The position numbers were made by a program, and so were the translations under genes. DNA of 19,777 bases from Rikenellaceae bacterium. GTDB lineage: Bacteria; Bacteroidota; Bacteroidia; Bacteroidales; UBA932. The notes beneath the pieces were generated by a model, which saw only the letters and a program-made list of their open reading frames with translations, ran no database searches and was not told the origin of the DNA. The DNA lies in the NCBI GenBank assembly GCA_900769145.1, contig CAAGFN010000113.1:1-19777 (forward strand), read 5' to 3'. Shown here one piece after another: positions 7,019 to 14,076 of this stretch (within the stretch, counting starts at the first letter, position 1; every line of letters starts with the position of its first letter).

Positions 7019-8497
7019 ATGAAAACAAAATTTTTGTACATCTTTGCGGCTATGGCAGTTAGTGCTTTCGCAGCCGCCTCTTGTGAGAACAATACGACTC
7101 CTGATGATGACGGAGGAGTAGTTGCCGACGTTTTCTTCTCATCTGTCGAGAATGGTGATTACTGCTACTATGTGGGAGAAGGCAAGCAGGGCGAGGCTAT
7201 TCTGTCCGTTTTCAGGCAGGGTGCTGCTGATGCGGCCAAGTATGAGATCAAGGTTCTTAGCGCAGCTCCGGGAGTGGAAATTCCCAAATATGTGGAATTT
7301 GCGGCCGGTGATGCAGTATCAACTCTTGTCGTGAAGGCTCCTACGACAGCATCCACTGGTGATGTCCTTTCATTCGAGCTTATGTTTACAGGCAAGAATG
7401 TCAATTCTTCAGCCAACAGCGATGCCGGAACAGTACGCTGCGAGGGTACTTTCTACTACTATCAGGAACTTGTCGGCCTTGCCCAGTTCGGACCATACGA
7501 CAGCAGCAGTGACAACGGTATTTACGACTATATGGGCAACATGAAGCAGGTTGTCTGGAAACTGGATGACCAGAACTGGCTGTTCAAGAACTTCCTCGGC
7601 AGCGAATATGACCTCAAGGTCATTCTCAATGCCAATGGTTTTGTCCAGACATTCTCGTATGGCTATGACCTTTATCCTATACTTGATGAAGAAGGAGGAA
7701 CACAGTATTACTTCTATAATGATGGTATGGAGGAATTTGCTGACAACGAGTATTATGAGTGCTTCTACCCTAAGGGAGAAAAGAGGTATATCTATGAACT
7801 TGCCATTTACGCTGATCCTGCAAACTACTATTCATATCACATGGGAGCATCCGACTCATATCCGGAGTATTTCGGAATCTGCTGTCCTGTAATTTGCTTC
7901 TATGGCGAGAAGGAGGGCATTGACAAGACTTTCCAGGATTGGTCAATGTTGTACATAACCTTCTACTCTCCGGAGGAAATGGCAAACAAGGATTTCGAAT
8001 CATTCCCAGAGGTTACGACTGTAAATTACCCTGAGTCTGTTTATTCCGAGGAGATGAAGGACGGGCTCTATCCAGTCCAGATTTATTTCGCTAATGAGGG
8101 TATTTACGCTGATACCCAGTATGCTTCGGTAGAAGGCGAATCTTTCGTGATTGACGACTTCATGCAGTCCGGCCTGAAGGTGAAGATTACTCCGTCCGGC
8201 TTTGTATTCACTGTTACAACTACAGATGCGGAAGGCAATGTGGTTTCTTCATCCACACCTGATTCATACGGCTATCTGGATCTCTGTGGAGCGAATTATC
8301 TCTATCCTTGGGAGAACGGTGAAGCTGACGGGTGGCGCATCTATGGTCTGTATAAGTATGACGGTCCCGGATATTCAATTTGGGATGCGGAGAAAAAGGA
8401 AGCTTACTTCTATGGCTCCTATAACATCTGGAACCCATACGGAGGAACAGAAGGTGAATATATCTATGGTGCGGGATATGTAAGCATCTACTGGTAG
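7019..8497 (+). CDS. Third lipoprotein of the susCD operon, function unknown (SusE/F-like position)
   Basis: I do not recognise this 492-residue protein by sequence. It starts with a lipoprotein signal (lipobox AASC, Cys22), followed by ENNTTPDDDGG. Acidic residues at that place resemble the export signal of Bacteroides surface lipoproteins. Residues about 35-115 look like an immunoglobulin-type or Calx-beta-like beta-sandwich, with PKYVEFAAGDAVSTLVVKAP as the typical final strands. The rest is rich in Tyr, Trp, Gly and Asp and has no catalytic motif I can name. A surface substrate-binding role like SusE or SusF, or the accessory lipoprotein of other SusCD loci, is inferred from position, lipidation and aromatic content. 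It lies 18 bp after susD. A hairpin at 8524-8550 may end the transcript. Confidence 0.75.
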   Translation: MKTKFLYIFAAMAVSAFAAASCENNTTPDDDGGVVADVFFSSVENGDYCYYVGEGKQGEAILSVFRQGAADAAKYEIKVLSAAPGVEIPKYVEFAAGDAVSTLVVKAPTTASTGDVLSFELMFTGKNVNSSANSDAGTVRCEGTFYYYQELVGLAQFGPYDSSSDNGIYDYMGNMKQVVWKLDDQNWLFKNFLGSEYDLKVILNANGFVQTFSYGYDLYPILDEEGGTQYYFYNDGMEEFADNEYYECFYPKGEKRYIYELAIYADPANYYSYHMGASDSYPEYFGICCPVICFYGEKEGIDKTFQDWSMLYITFYSPEEMANKDFESFPEVTTVNYPESVYSEEMKDGLYPVQIYFANEGIYADTQYASVEGESFVIDDFMQSGLKVKITPSGFVFTVTTTDAEGNVVSSSTPDSYGYLDLCGANYLYPWENGEADGWRIYGLYKYDGPGYSIWDAEKKEAYFYGSYNIWNPYGGTEGEYIYGAGYVSIYW

Positions 8498-8514
8498 TAT
8501 CTGAAAAATTTCAC

Positions 8515-8522
8515 TATATTTG
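8515..8522 (+). promoter_or_regulatory. Possible -7 box before the 8556 small gene
   Basis: TATATTTG matches the -7 consensus, but the -33 position (about 8491-8495) holds only CTGG/TGGT. If active, the transcript would begin inside or at the base of the hairpin at 8524-8550. Confidence 0.35.
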
Positions 8523-8523
8523 T

Positions 8524-8555
8524 GGCTGGTTGGAGACTTTCCAACCAGCCATTTT
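8524..8555 (+). terminator. Perfect 11-bp hairpin, candidate terminator of the susCD operon
   Basis: GGCTGGTTGGA (8524-8534) pairs perfectly with TCCAACCAGCC (8540-8550) around a 5-nt loop. The following tract is only A plus four T, so it may be a weak intrinsic terminator. Alternatively it is a 5' hairpin on the transcript of the next gene, whose ATG at 8556 follows directly. Confidence 0.55.
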
Positions 8556-8951
8556 ATGTTTATGAGACGTCTCGTGTACATATTGTCATTGACGATTGGT
8601 GTCCTTCTCTTCATTGACAGGGAAGGGTGTCTCGTTGCACACGAGGGCGCTGTATGTGGCTTAGAGGAGACAGTGTCCGGTGCTTCCGGCTTTTATATTG
8701 ACACTCCATCATCCTTTGGAGAATTTCTGCCGACCCAGACTCTGTCTGTTCCGGGGATAAGCATCGCCTCCAGCAACGGAGGCAATTCAGCCTTCCGGAC
8801 CCGGAAAAGCCTTCAGGAGCGTATGGCGGCCTGCCTGACTGCATCATCTGCCGCATCCCTGACATCATTCACGACATTATTTTACTTCAATCCGTCCGGA
8901 ACGCATTCCCGTTCCAGATATTCCAAACTCATCTGCGTACTAAGATTGTAG
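8556..8951 (+). CDS. Small protein of unknown function with N-terminal membrane or signal segment
   Basis: I do not recognise this product. From ATG 8556 it has 131 residues, beginning MFMRRLVYILSLTIGVLLFI. That is a basic start with one hydrophobic helix, either a signal anchor or an uncleaved signal. The remainder is Ser-, Thr- and Gly-rich, with a few cysteines (in GCLVAHEGAVCG and later) and a basic Arg/Ser-rich tail ending in CVLRL. ATG 8562 is an alternative start. In-frame codons upstream run into the hairpin, so I exclude them. The gene stands alone between the SusCD operon and the ion-transport trio. The layout of membrane helix, low-complexity middle and basic tail is seen in other short orphan Bacteroidota proteins, but I cannot assign a family. 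That the frame is truly coding is likely but not certain. Confidence 0.5.
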   Translation: MFMRRLVYILSLTIGVLLFIDREGCLVAHEGAVCGLEETVSGASGFYIDTPSSFGEFLPTQTLSVPGISIASSNGGNSAFRTRKSLQERMAACLTASSAASLTSFTTLFYFNPSGTHSRSRYSKLICVLRL

Positions 8952-8993
8952 AATATTCATTTGCCTACGATTTTTTACTCACAAAATTTCAAT

Positions 8994-9926
8994 ATGCAAA
9001 TGAATATAATATTGCTAATCATAGGCTTGGCTCTTCTGATCTTCGGAGCCAACTGGCTGGTGGATGCCGCATCCTCCCTCGCCAGAAAACTGGGGCTCAG
9101 TGAATTTTTCATCGGACTTGTCATTGTCGGCTTCGGTACCTCTTTCCCGGAACTGGTGGTAAGCCTTACCGGCGCAGTTCAGGAAAATGCCGATGTTGCT
9201 GTGGGCAATGTCCTGGGTTCCAATATCTTCAATGTATTTGTCATTCTTGGTGTCACCGCCCTTATCCGGCCCTTGAAGATGAGCCGGGAGAATCTGCGGC
9301 GGGACATCCCTGTACTTGTCGGGGCGACACTTCTTGTCCTTGTCTTCGGTCTGGGAGGCCGTCTGTTTGGTGGGTGTACGGACATTCTTTCCCGTGGCGA
9401 AGCGGCAGTTATGCTTGCTCTATTCCTCATATACATCATATACTGTTTCCTGAGTGGGGACAGCCGGGATGTCCAGGAGGAAAAGCCGGATATTTCGACC
9501 GGCTTTGCTCTTCTGATGATATTGCCGGCCCTTGTCGCATTGATAGGGGGCGGGGAATTGTTTGTGGACGCTGCCGTGAACATTGCCAGGAGCCTGGGGG
9601 TCAGTGACAAATTCATTTCCGTGACAATTCTGGCCGCAGGAACATCCCTGCCGGAACTCGTCACCAACATCGCAGCTGCTGTCAAGGGCAGGGGAGAAAT
9701 GGCATTGGGCAATATCCTTGGCTCCAATGTCTTCAATCTCCTCCTCATCCTCGGCTGCTCTGCCCTGATAACTCCACTTTCTTTTGCAAACATCAATGTC
9801 GTGGATATCATCGCATTGATTCTCAGCGCATTGCTTATTCCAGTGCTTCGAGGAAAGAGGAGCCAGGGCGTAATGCTGCTGACTATTTTCATTTTATATT
9901 TCATTTATTTGATTATCCAGTTATGA
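8994..9926 (+). CDS. CaCA-family Na+/Ca2+ (or cation) exchanger, YrbG-like
   Basis: This inner-membrane antiporter moves calcium or a related cation against sodium or protons. The 310-residue product has about ten hydrophobic helices and the two inverted alpha-repeats of the family. Repeat 1 is GFGTSFPELVVSLTGA with GNVLGSNIFN (residues about 47-80, acidic residue Glu53). Repeat 2 is AAGTSLPELVTNIAAA with GNILGSNVFN (about 215-248, Glu221). These PE and GN..GSN..N motifs line the ion site. I start at ATG 8994 (MQMNIILL); ATG 9000 is equally good, and a TTG at 8961 would add residues out of line with the family. The stop overlaps the start of the next gene (ATGA), so the two are translationally coupled. 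Whether the substrate is Ca2+ is family inference. Confidence 0.9.
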   Translation: MQMNIILLIIGLALLIFGANWLVDAASSLARKLGLSEFFIGLVIVGFGTSFPELVVSLTGAVQENADVAVGNVLGSNIFNVFVILGVTALIRPLKMSRENLRRDIPVLVGATLLVLVFGLGGRLFGGCTDILSRGEAAVMLALFLIYIIYCFLSGDSRDVQEEKPDISTGFALLMILPALVALIGGGELFVDAAVNIARSLGVSDKFISVTILAAGTSLPELVTNIAAAVKGRGEMALGNILGSNVFNLLLILGCSALITPLSFANINVVDIIALILSALLIPVLRGKRSQGVMLLTIFILYFIYLIIQL

Positions 9927-10384
9927 TATACAATTTTGATAAAGTCCATACTGTCAAGGACTTGGCTATTTCATTAATTATTCTTGGCTCCGGCGCGGGG
10001 CTGTTCTTCGTCCATAAGGGGCTTGGTATAATGCTTGTTATATCAGGCATTCTCGCCCTGGTCTTCTTCAAGTCAGGTTACCGGGACCCGGTCACACGGG
10101 TAATTCTCCAGAAAACCTGTGCCGAGACGGACAAGAAATGCCGCCAGAGCCTGCTCGACTTCATCTCAGGCCTCATTGATGAGCCGGAGATTGTAAGGAC
10201 GGGAGTGGGAGCGGTAGTCAGGATTGAAATGTACCATAATCTCGAAGAAGGGGTGGCCTATATACAACTCTTTGATTTCGAGAATTATAACTATGTACCT
10301 GCCACTGAAATCCTGAGCCTTGGCGAAGACAGGGCTGCAAGACTTTTATATAAATTAAGTTCCGCAATGCGAAACTGCCGATAA
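9923..10384 (+). CDS. Small membrane protein of unknown function, in the ion-transport operon
   Basis: This 153-residue product is not recognised. Residues about 13-30 and 33-50 form two hydrophobic helices joined by HKGLG. They are followed by a soluble C-terminal domain of about 100 residues, predicted cytoplasmic, with two cysteines close together (KTCAETDKKC) and the patch YIQLFDFENYNYVPATEI. The start ATG overlaps the exchanger stop as ATGA, and the K+/H+ antiporter gene begins 6 nt after its stop, so it belongs to a tight three-gene operon. An accessory or regulatory role for one of the transporters is possible but rests only on position. Confidence 0.8.
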   Translation: MIYNFDKVHTVKDLAISLIILGSGAGLFFVHKGLGIMLVISGILALVFFKSGYRDPVTRVILQKTCAETDKKCRQSLLDFISGLIDEPEIVRTGVGAVVRIEMYHNLEEGVAYIQLFDFENYNYVPATEILSLGEDRAARLLYKLSSAMRNCR

Positions 10385-10390
10385 GATTAT

Positions 10391-11995
10391 ATGACAACAT
10401 TTTTCCTCATCCTGATCTCAGCTGTCATAATGATATGCGTATGGCTGAACAATCTCTCATCGAAAATCGGAGTGCCGACCTTGCTCGCGTTCATCCTTCT
10501 GGGAATTCTGTTCGCGAACAACGGCCTCATTCCCATAGACTTTGAGGACAGGGAACTGGCCAAGGAGACCTGTACCGTGGCCCTGGTCTTCATAATGTTC
10601 TATGGCGGATTCGGAACCCGCTGGGAATCTGCGCGTCCAATAGCCAGGGAGGCTGTACTTCTGGCATCATTGGGAGTTGTTCTTACGGCTGGACTGACAG
10701 GACTCTTCTGCCGTTTCGCATTGGGCTGGAGCTGGATTGAGAGCATGCTGATGGGCTCGGTCATAAGTTCGACCGACGCCGCTTCTGTATTCTCCATCCT
10801 GAGGTCCAAGAGACTGGGACTCAAGAACAATACGGCTCCTCTGCTGGAGATGGAGAGCGGCAGCAACGACCCTTGCTCCTATATGCTTACCGTGATATTT
10901 CTCTCGGTGGCCGATATCCAGAGCCAGGGAATGTCAGGATGGGGAATTGTGTGGATGACGACCGCCCAGATTGCGTTCGGTGCACTGGGCGGCTTCGGAA
11001 TTGCAAAACTTGCCGGAATGGCCCTTGACAAGATACGTTTCAAGGGCTCCGGCTTCGATTCGCTCTTCATACTTGCCGTGGCCATGACTTCATACGCCAT
11101 ACCGGACCTGATAGGCGGAAACGGATATCTTAGCGCATACATCGTGGGTATCATCCTGGGTAACAGGGAGTTCACGAACAAGAAGGCCCTTGTGGGATTC
11201 TTTGACGGGGTGACAGGCCTCATGCAGGTCATCATCTTCTTCATGCTCGGCCTGCTTGTCCGTCCTGCAATGCTGCACAAGGCCATTCTGCCTGCATTGG
11301 CGATATTTTTCTTCCTTCTCATTGTCGCAAGACCTCTGGCAGTCGGGGCAATCCTGACTCCGGTCCGCAAATATTCTTTCAGCCAGCAGACTCTTGTTTC
11401 CTTCGCAGGACTGAGGGGTGCGGCCTCCATTGTATTCGCAATTATGGCGACATCGGGGACATTTACGCCCCAGAATGATATTTTCGGCATTGTCTTCTGC
11501 ATTGTGCTTCTTTCTATCTCGCTTCAGGGTTCTCTCATTCCGTTTGCCGCACGGAAACTTGCGATGACCGATGCCGGAGAGGATGTGATGAAGACCTTCA
11601 ATGACTTCGCAGATGACAGCCAGATGCAGTTCACGGTCGTGGAAATAGGGCCGAAAAGCTCGTGGAAAGGCAAGACTGTCAGGGAGTTGGGCCTTCCGAA
11701 GGGCCTCCTTCTCGCTCTTGTGCTGCGCAATGATATGCGAATTGCACCGAAGGGACTTACGGTCCTGCTCGAAGGCGACAGGGTAATCATTGTCTCAAGA
11801 AGTTTCGAGGACAGCTCCGTCAGCTTCAACGAGAAGACATTATTGCCAGGCAATGAGCTGATAGGGAAGCACTTGCATGAATGCCGCAAGGCTGGAATCA
11901 TTCTGCTTATCCGTCGTGGGGACAAGGACATCATCCCTTCCGGGGACACTCTTCTCAAGGAGGATGACAGACTGGTCATTTTCAACGGGGATTGA
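10391..11995 (+). CDS. CPA1-type K+(Na+)/H+ antiporter with tandem RCK_C domains (NhaP2/CvrA-like)
   Basis: This inner-membrane cation/proton antiporter would serve pH, potassium or osmotic homeostasis. The 534-residue product has about 12 helices in residues 1-400, with SSTDAASVFSILR (127-139, Asp129) and ESGSNDP (155-161, Asn159-Asp160). Those are the core ion-site motifs of electroneutral CPA1 carriers such as NhaP2. Helix 11 carries SFAGLRGAASIVFAI. The cytoplasmic tail shows two RCK_C (TrkA_C)-like units. The first is about 413-470 (VRELGLPKGLLLALVLRND then LLEGDRVIIVSR). The second is about 480-534 (HLHECRKAGIILLIRRGD then LLKEDDRLVIFNG). There is no nucleotide-binding RCK_N domain. NhaP2-like proteins commonly have one such unit, so two suggests a more elaborate ligand sensor. 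The ion specificity is inferred. Confidence 0.9.
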   Translation: MTTFFLILISAVIMICVWLNNLSSKIGVPTLLAFILLGILFANNGLIPIDFEDRELAKETCTVALVFIMFYGGFGTRWESARPIAREAVLLASLGVVLTAGLTGLFCRFALGWSWIESMLMGSVISSTDAASVFSILRSKRLGLKNNTAPLLEMESGSNDPCSYMLTVIFLSVADIQSQGMSGWGIVWMTTAQIAFGALGGFGIAKLAGMALDKIRFKGSGFDSLFILAVAMTSYAIPDLIGGNGYLSAYIVGIILGNREFTNKKALVGFFDGVTGLMQVIIFFMLGLLVRPAMLHKAILPALAIFFFLLIVARPLAVGAILTPVRKYSFSQQTLVSFAGLRGAASIVFAIMATSGTFTPQNDIFGIVFCIVLLSISLQGSLIPFAARKLAMTDAGEDVMKTFNDFADDSQMQFTVVEIGPKSSWKGKTVRELGLPKGLLLALVLRNDMRIAPKGLTVLLEGDRVIIVSRSFEDSSVSFNEKTLLPGNELIGKHLHECRKAGIILLIRRGDKDIIPSGDTLLKEDDRLVIFNGD

Positions 11996-12049
11996 GAGCC
12001 TGGGACTCTTGTGTTTTATTATTTCAAGAAGTATTGTTATATTGCGGCT

Positions 12050-13687
12050 ATGAAAAACATTTTTAGATATTTCAACCTGGTTGTAGTTGGTTCCCTTGTA
12101 TTTCTTCTTGCGGGAACCTCATGTAAAAAGGAGGACGAAGAGCCGCTTCCGATTATTCCTCAATGGTATTTGGATATGCTGACATTGCAGCGGCAGGACA
12201 AGGTTTTCGTCAAAGCCGTGAAAGATAATGGGGAGTGGGTAATTTCATTCGTGGATTATGAGTACAGGATCAATGCCGGAGATGTGGTCATTTATGATTA
12301 CAGCACGGTAGGGATGCCTTCCATTTATCTCGATAATACTAACAAATGGGTGGTTCAGGGCCGTCAGACAGGCATTCCATATACTGAAGGCAAGACTCTC
12401 GAAGAGAGTTATCCTGTGTATGTGTATCTGTACGGAGATACAATCAACATTGCCGCAAGCAATGGCGATACTGTCGTGTTTCTTTACAGGAAACCGATTC
12501 GGGCCGAGAAGTTCACTATGCCGCGTGTAAAAGTTTATCACAATGCAGACCGAATTCACAAGAGCTACGCTATTGACGGAACCATTGTGATTGAAGATCC
12601 CGACGGGCATTTTTCCGAGACCCTGACGTTCGAGAGCACGGCCAGTATCCAGGGCCGGGGAAACAGCACCTGGGATATGCCGAAGAAGCCTTTCAAAATC
12701 AAGTTCCCTGAGAAACATGAGGTTCTCGGGATGCCATCCAACAAAAGCTGGGTTTTCCTTGCCAACTTTTCGGACAAGAGCCTGCTGCGCAATATCGTGG
12801 GCATGACCACGTCGGAGATTCTGGAGATGCAGTGGACCCCGGAGTTCCGTATCGTGGAAGTCTGGATAAATGATGATTATCAGGGAGTCTATAATCTTTT
12901 CGAGAAGAAGGATGTCGGCAAGAACAAGGTGAATATTGATGTAGATGCGGGGGATATGTATCTTGAGATTGAGTCATCATTCGACGAGCCGATGAATTTC
13001 ATTACAAGCAGGTGTTCAGTGCCTGTCCAGTTCAAGGAGCCTGATCTGCCGACTGATGAGCAGTACAATTCCATTGTGACCTTGTTCAATAATTTTGAGG
13101 CAGCACTCTACAGTTCGGAGTTCAAGGACCCGGTCAAGGGTTATGCGGCCTACATTGATGTGGATTCTTTCGTTGACAATTACATTATCCGTGAACTGGC
13201 CAAGGATATTGACGGAAATGTCCGCAAAAGTGCGTTTGTCACTGTCCTGAAGTCCACCGGGAAAATCAAGTTCTGCCACGTCTGGGATTTCGACATCTCA
13301 TACGGCAATGCGAATTATTTCCCGGAGGACATGAGCGAGTGCAATGGTGACCCGAATGGCCCTTACGGCTGGTATGTACGTGATTACAACAGCAATTGTG
13401 TCAAGGCTGACGGATGGTACAACCGGCTTTTCAAGGATCCTGAATTCGTCAAGAAGGTGAAAACCAGATGGGCGGAGGTCTATCCCGAACTCAAGCGGAT
13501 GCCTGAATACATTGACAAGTATTCCACTGAGATGGGCGATGCCGTTTCCCGCAATTTCATGAAGTGGAATATCCTGAATGAGTGGGTGTGGCCGAATGTC
13601 AAGGTCACAGGTTCTTATGCGGGGGAACTCGAATGGCTGGAGGAGTTCTATATGACCAGGCTCAACTGGCTGGATTCCAAGTTTTAG
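12050..13687 (+). CDS. CotH-family lipoprotein (atypical kinase fold)
   Basis: CotH proteins have a degenerate protein-kinase fold; the spore-coat CotH phosphorylates coat proteins. The Bacteroidota lipoprotein members have no settled role. The 545-residue product starts MKNIFRYFNLVVVG, with lipidated Cys25 in GTSC. It continues with KKEDEEP, which fits the K-(D/E)2 surface-export signal reported for Bacteroidota lipoproteins. Family motifs in order are RGNSTW (203-208) followed by KKPFKIKF, WVFLANFSDKSLLRN, VEVWINDDYQGVYNLFEK, KDIDGN (385-390) and HVWDFDISYGN (Trp412, Asp413, Asp415). The DIDGN and WDFD aspartates correspond to the metal or catalytic positions of the family. I chose ATG 12050, because a GTG at 12011 would put 13 extra residues before the signal peptide. 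The gene lies 54 bp after the antiporter stop and probably has its own promoter, which I cannot place. Confidence 0.9.
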   Translation: MKNIFRYFNLVVVGSLVFLLAGTSCKKEDEEPLPIIPQWYLDMLTLQRQDKVFVKAVKDNGEWVISFVDYEYRINAGDVVIYDYSTVGMPSIYLDNTNKWVVQGRQTGIPYTEGKTLEESYPVYVYLYGDTINIAASNGDTVVFLYRKPIRAEKFTMPRVKVYHNADRIHKSYAIDGTIVIEDPDGHFSETLTFESTASIQGRGNSTWDMPKKPFKIKFPEKHEVLGMPSNKSWVFLANFSDKSLLRNIVGMTTSEILEMQWTPEFRIVEVWINDDYQGVYNLFEKKDVGKNKVNIDVDAGDMYLEIESSFDEPMNFITSRCSVPVQFKEPDLPTDEQYNSIVTLFNNFEAALYSSEFKDPVKGYAAYIDVDSFVDNYIIRELAKDIDGNVRKSAFVTVLKSTGKIKFCHVWDFDISYGNANYFPEDMSECNGDPNGPYGWYVRDYNSNCVKADGWYNRLFKDPEFVKKVKTRWAEVYPELKRMPEYIDKYSTEMGDAVSRNFMKWNILNEWVWPNVKVTGSYAGELEWLEEFYMTRLNWLDSKF

Positions 13688-13850
13688 CCCGGAATTTTTC
13701 TTTAAGTTTGAGGGCTGCTATTCTAACAGTTTGAAAGTTAAAATCGTTTTGTATTCGTTAATTGCCTTGTAAAAGCTATAAAAATATTAATTACCTTAAA
13801 ATGTGACATTGCTGTAGAAATGTCTGTAGTGCATATTTTATGTAAAAATA

Positions 13851-13882
13851 TTTGCATTTTGGAAAAAACTTCTTTAGATTTG
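13851..13882 (+). promoter_or_regulatory. Promoter of the ilv-leu operon
   Basis: TTTG at 13851-13854 (-33) and TAGATTTG at 13875-13882 (-7) are 20 bp apart, a full match. Transcription would begin near 13888, so the first bases form a small hairpin (CTTAC 13889-13893 with GTAAG 13899-13903). The 13688-13850 stretch before it is AT-rich and shows no gene. Confidence 0.7.
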
Positions 13883-13930
13883 CAAGCACTTACAGATTGT
13901 AAGCGGAATAACTAAACAGAAGTTTTTAAT

Positions 13931-14002
13931 ATGTACAACTCCATTATCGTCGTGGTCATTAGCCTAGTCCTTGTCATTAAAAGATTTGGACCGGGAAGGT
14001 GA
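13931..14002 (+). CDS. Leader peptide of the branched-chain amino-acid operon
   Basis: This 23-codon frame starts at ATG 13931 and stops at TGA 14000. Residues 5-16 read IIVVVISLVLVI, that is 4 Ile, 5 Val and 2 Leu with one Ser. The tail is KRFGPGR. Such density of the pathway's own end products is the hallmark of an attenuation leader. A ribosome short of charged Ile, Val or Leu tRNA would stall on codons 13943-13978, leaving 13988-13999 free to form the antiterminator. A ribosome reaching the stop would cover 13988-13999, so the terminator at 14031-14064 forms. The frame begins about 43 nt after the predicted transcription start. One Leu codon is CTA, which looks uncommon in the neighbouring genes, though I have not counted. 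Confidence 0.9.
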   Translation: MYNSIIVVVISLVLVIKRFGPGR

Positions 14003-14046
14003 TGCCGTACGTTGTGGAAATATGACGATGACGCTCTTCCCGGTCT
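13988..14046 (+). promoter_or_regulatory. Antiterminator pairing of the ilv attenuator
   Basis: GGACCGGGAAGG (13988-13999), inside the end of the leader-peptide frame, can pair with TCTTCCCGGTCT (14035-14046): ten Watson-Crick pairs flanked by a G-U at each end. The second strand contains most of the 5' arm of the terminator (14031-14041), so the two structures are mutually exclusive. Stability was judged by eye only. Confidence 0.85.
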
Positions 14047-14064
14047 GCGGGGAGAGCGTTTTTT
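14031..14064 (+). terminator. Intrinsic terminator (attenuator) before ilvD
   Basis: ACGCTCTTCCC (14031-14041) pairs with GGGGAGAGCGT (14049-14059) as an 11-bp stem containing one G-U. The loop has 7 nt, and a six-T run (14059-14064) follows directly. It lies 12 bp before the ilvD ATG and after the leader-peptide stop, as expected of a regulated attenuator rather than an end-of-gene terminator. Confidence 0.92.
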
Positions 14065-14076
14065 ATGAACATTTTT

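Noticed and set aside
9179..9904. 241-codon frame on the minus strand
   Set aside because: It is a shadow of the CaCA exchanger, with a Pro/Arg/Ser-rich translation typical of antisense frames of membrane-protein genes.
10879..11502. 207-codon frame on the minus strand
   Set aside because: It is antisense to the CPA1 antiporter transmembrane region, whose motifs are clear; there is no promoter or protein signature.
11994..12016. Terminator after the antiporter gene (AGAG ... CTCT followed by T-rich sequence)
   Set aside because: There are only four base pairs with a 7-nt loop and no continuous T run; too weak to call.
13685..13716. Terminator after the CotH gene (AGCCC ... GGGCT)
   Set aside because: A five-bp stem with a loop of over 20 nt and no T tract after it is not convincing.
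13888..14076. T-box or metabolite riboswitch upstream of ilvD
   Set aside because: No T-box consensus (AGGGTGGNACCGCG) and no specifier-loop layout were seen; T-boxes are mainly Gram-positive. The leader peptide and alternative helices account for the structure.
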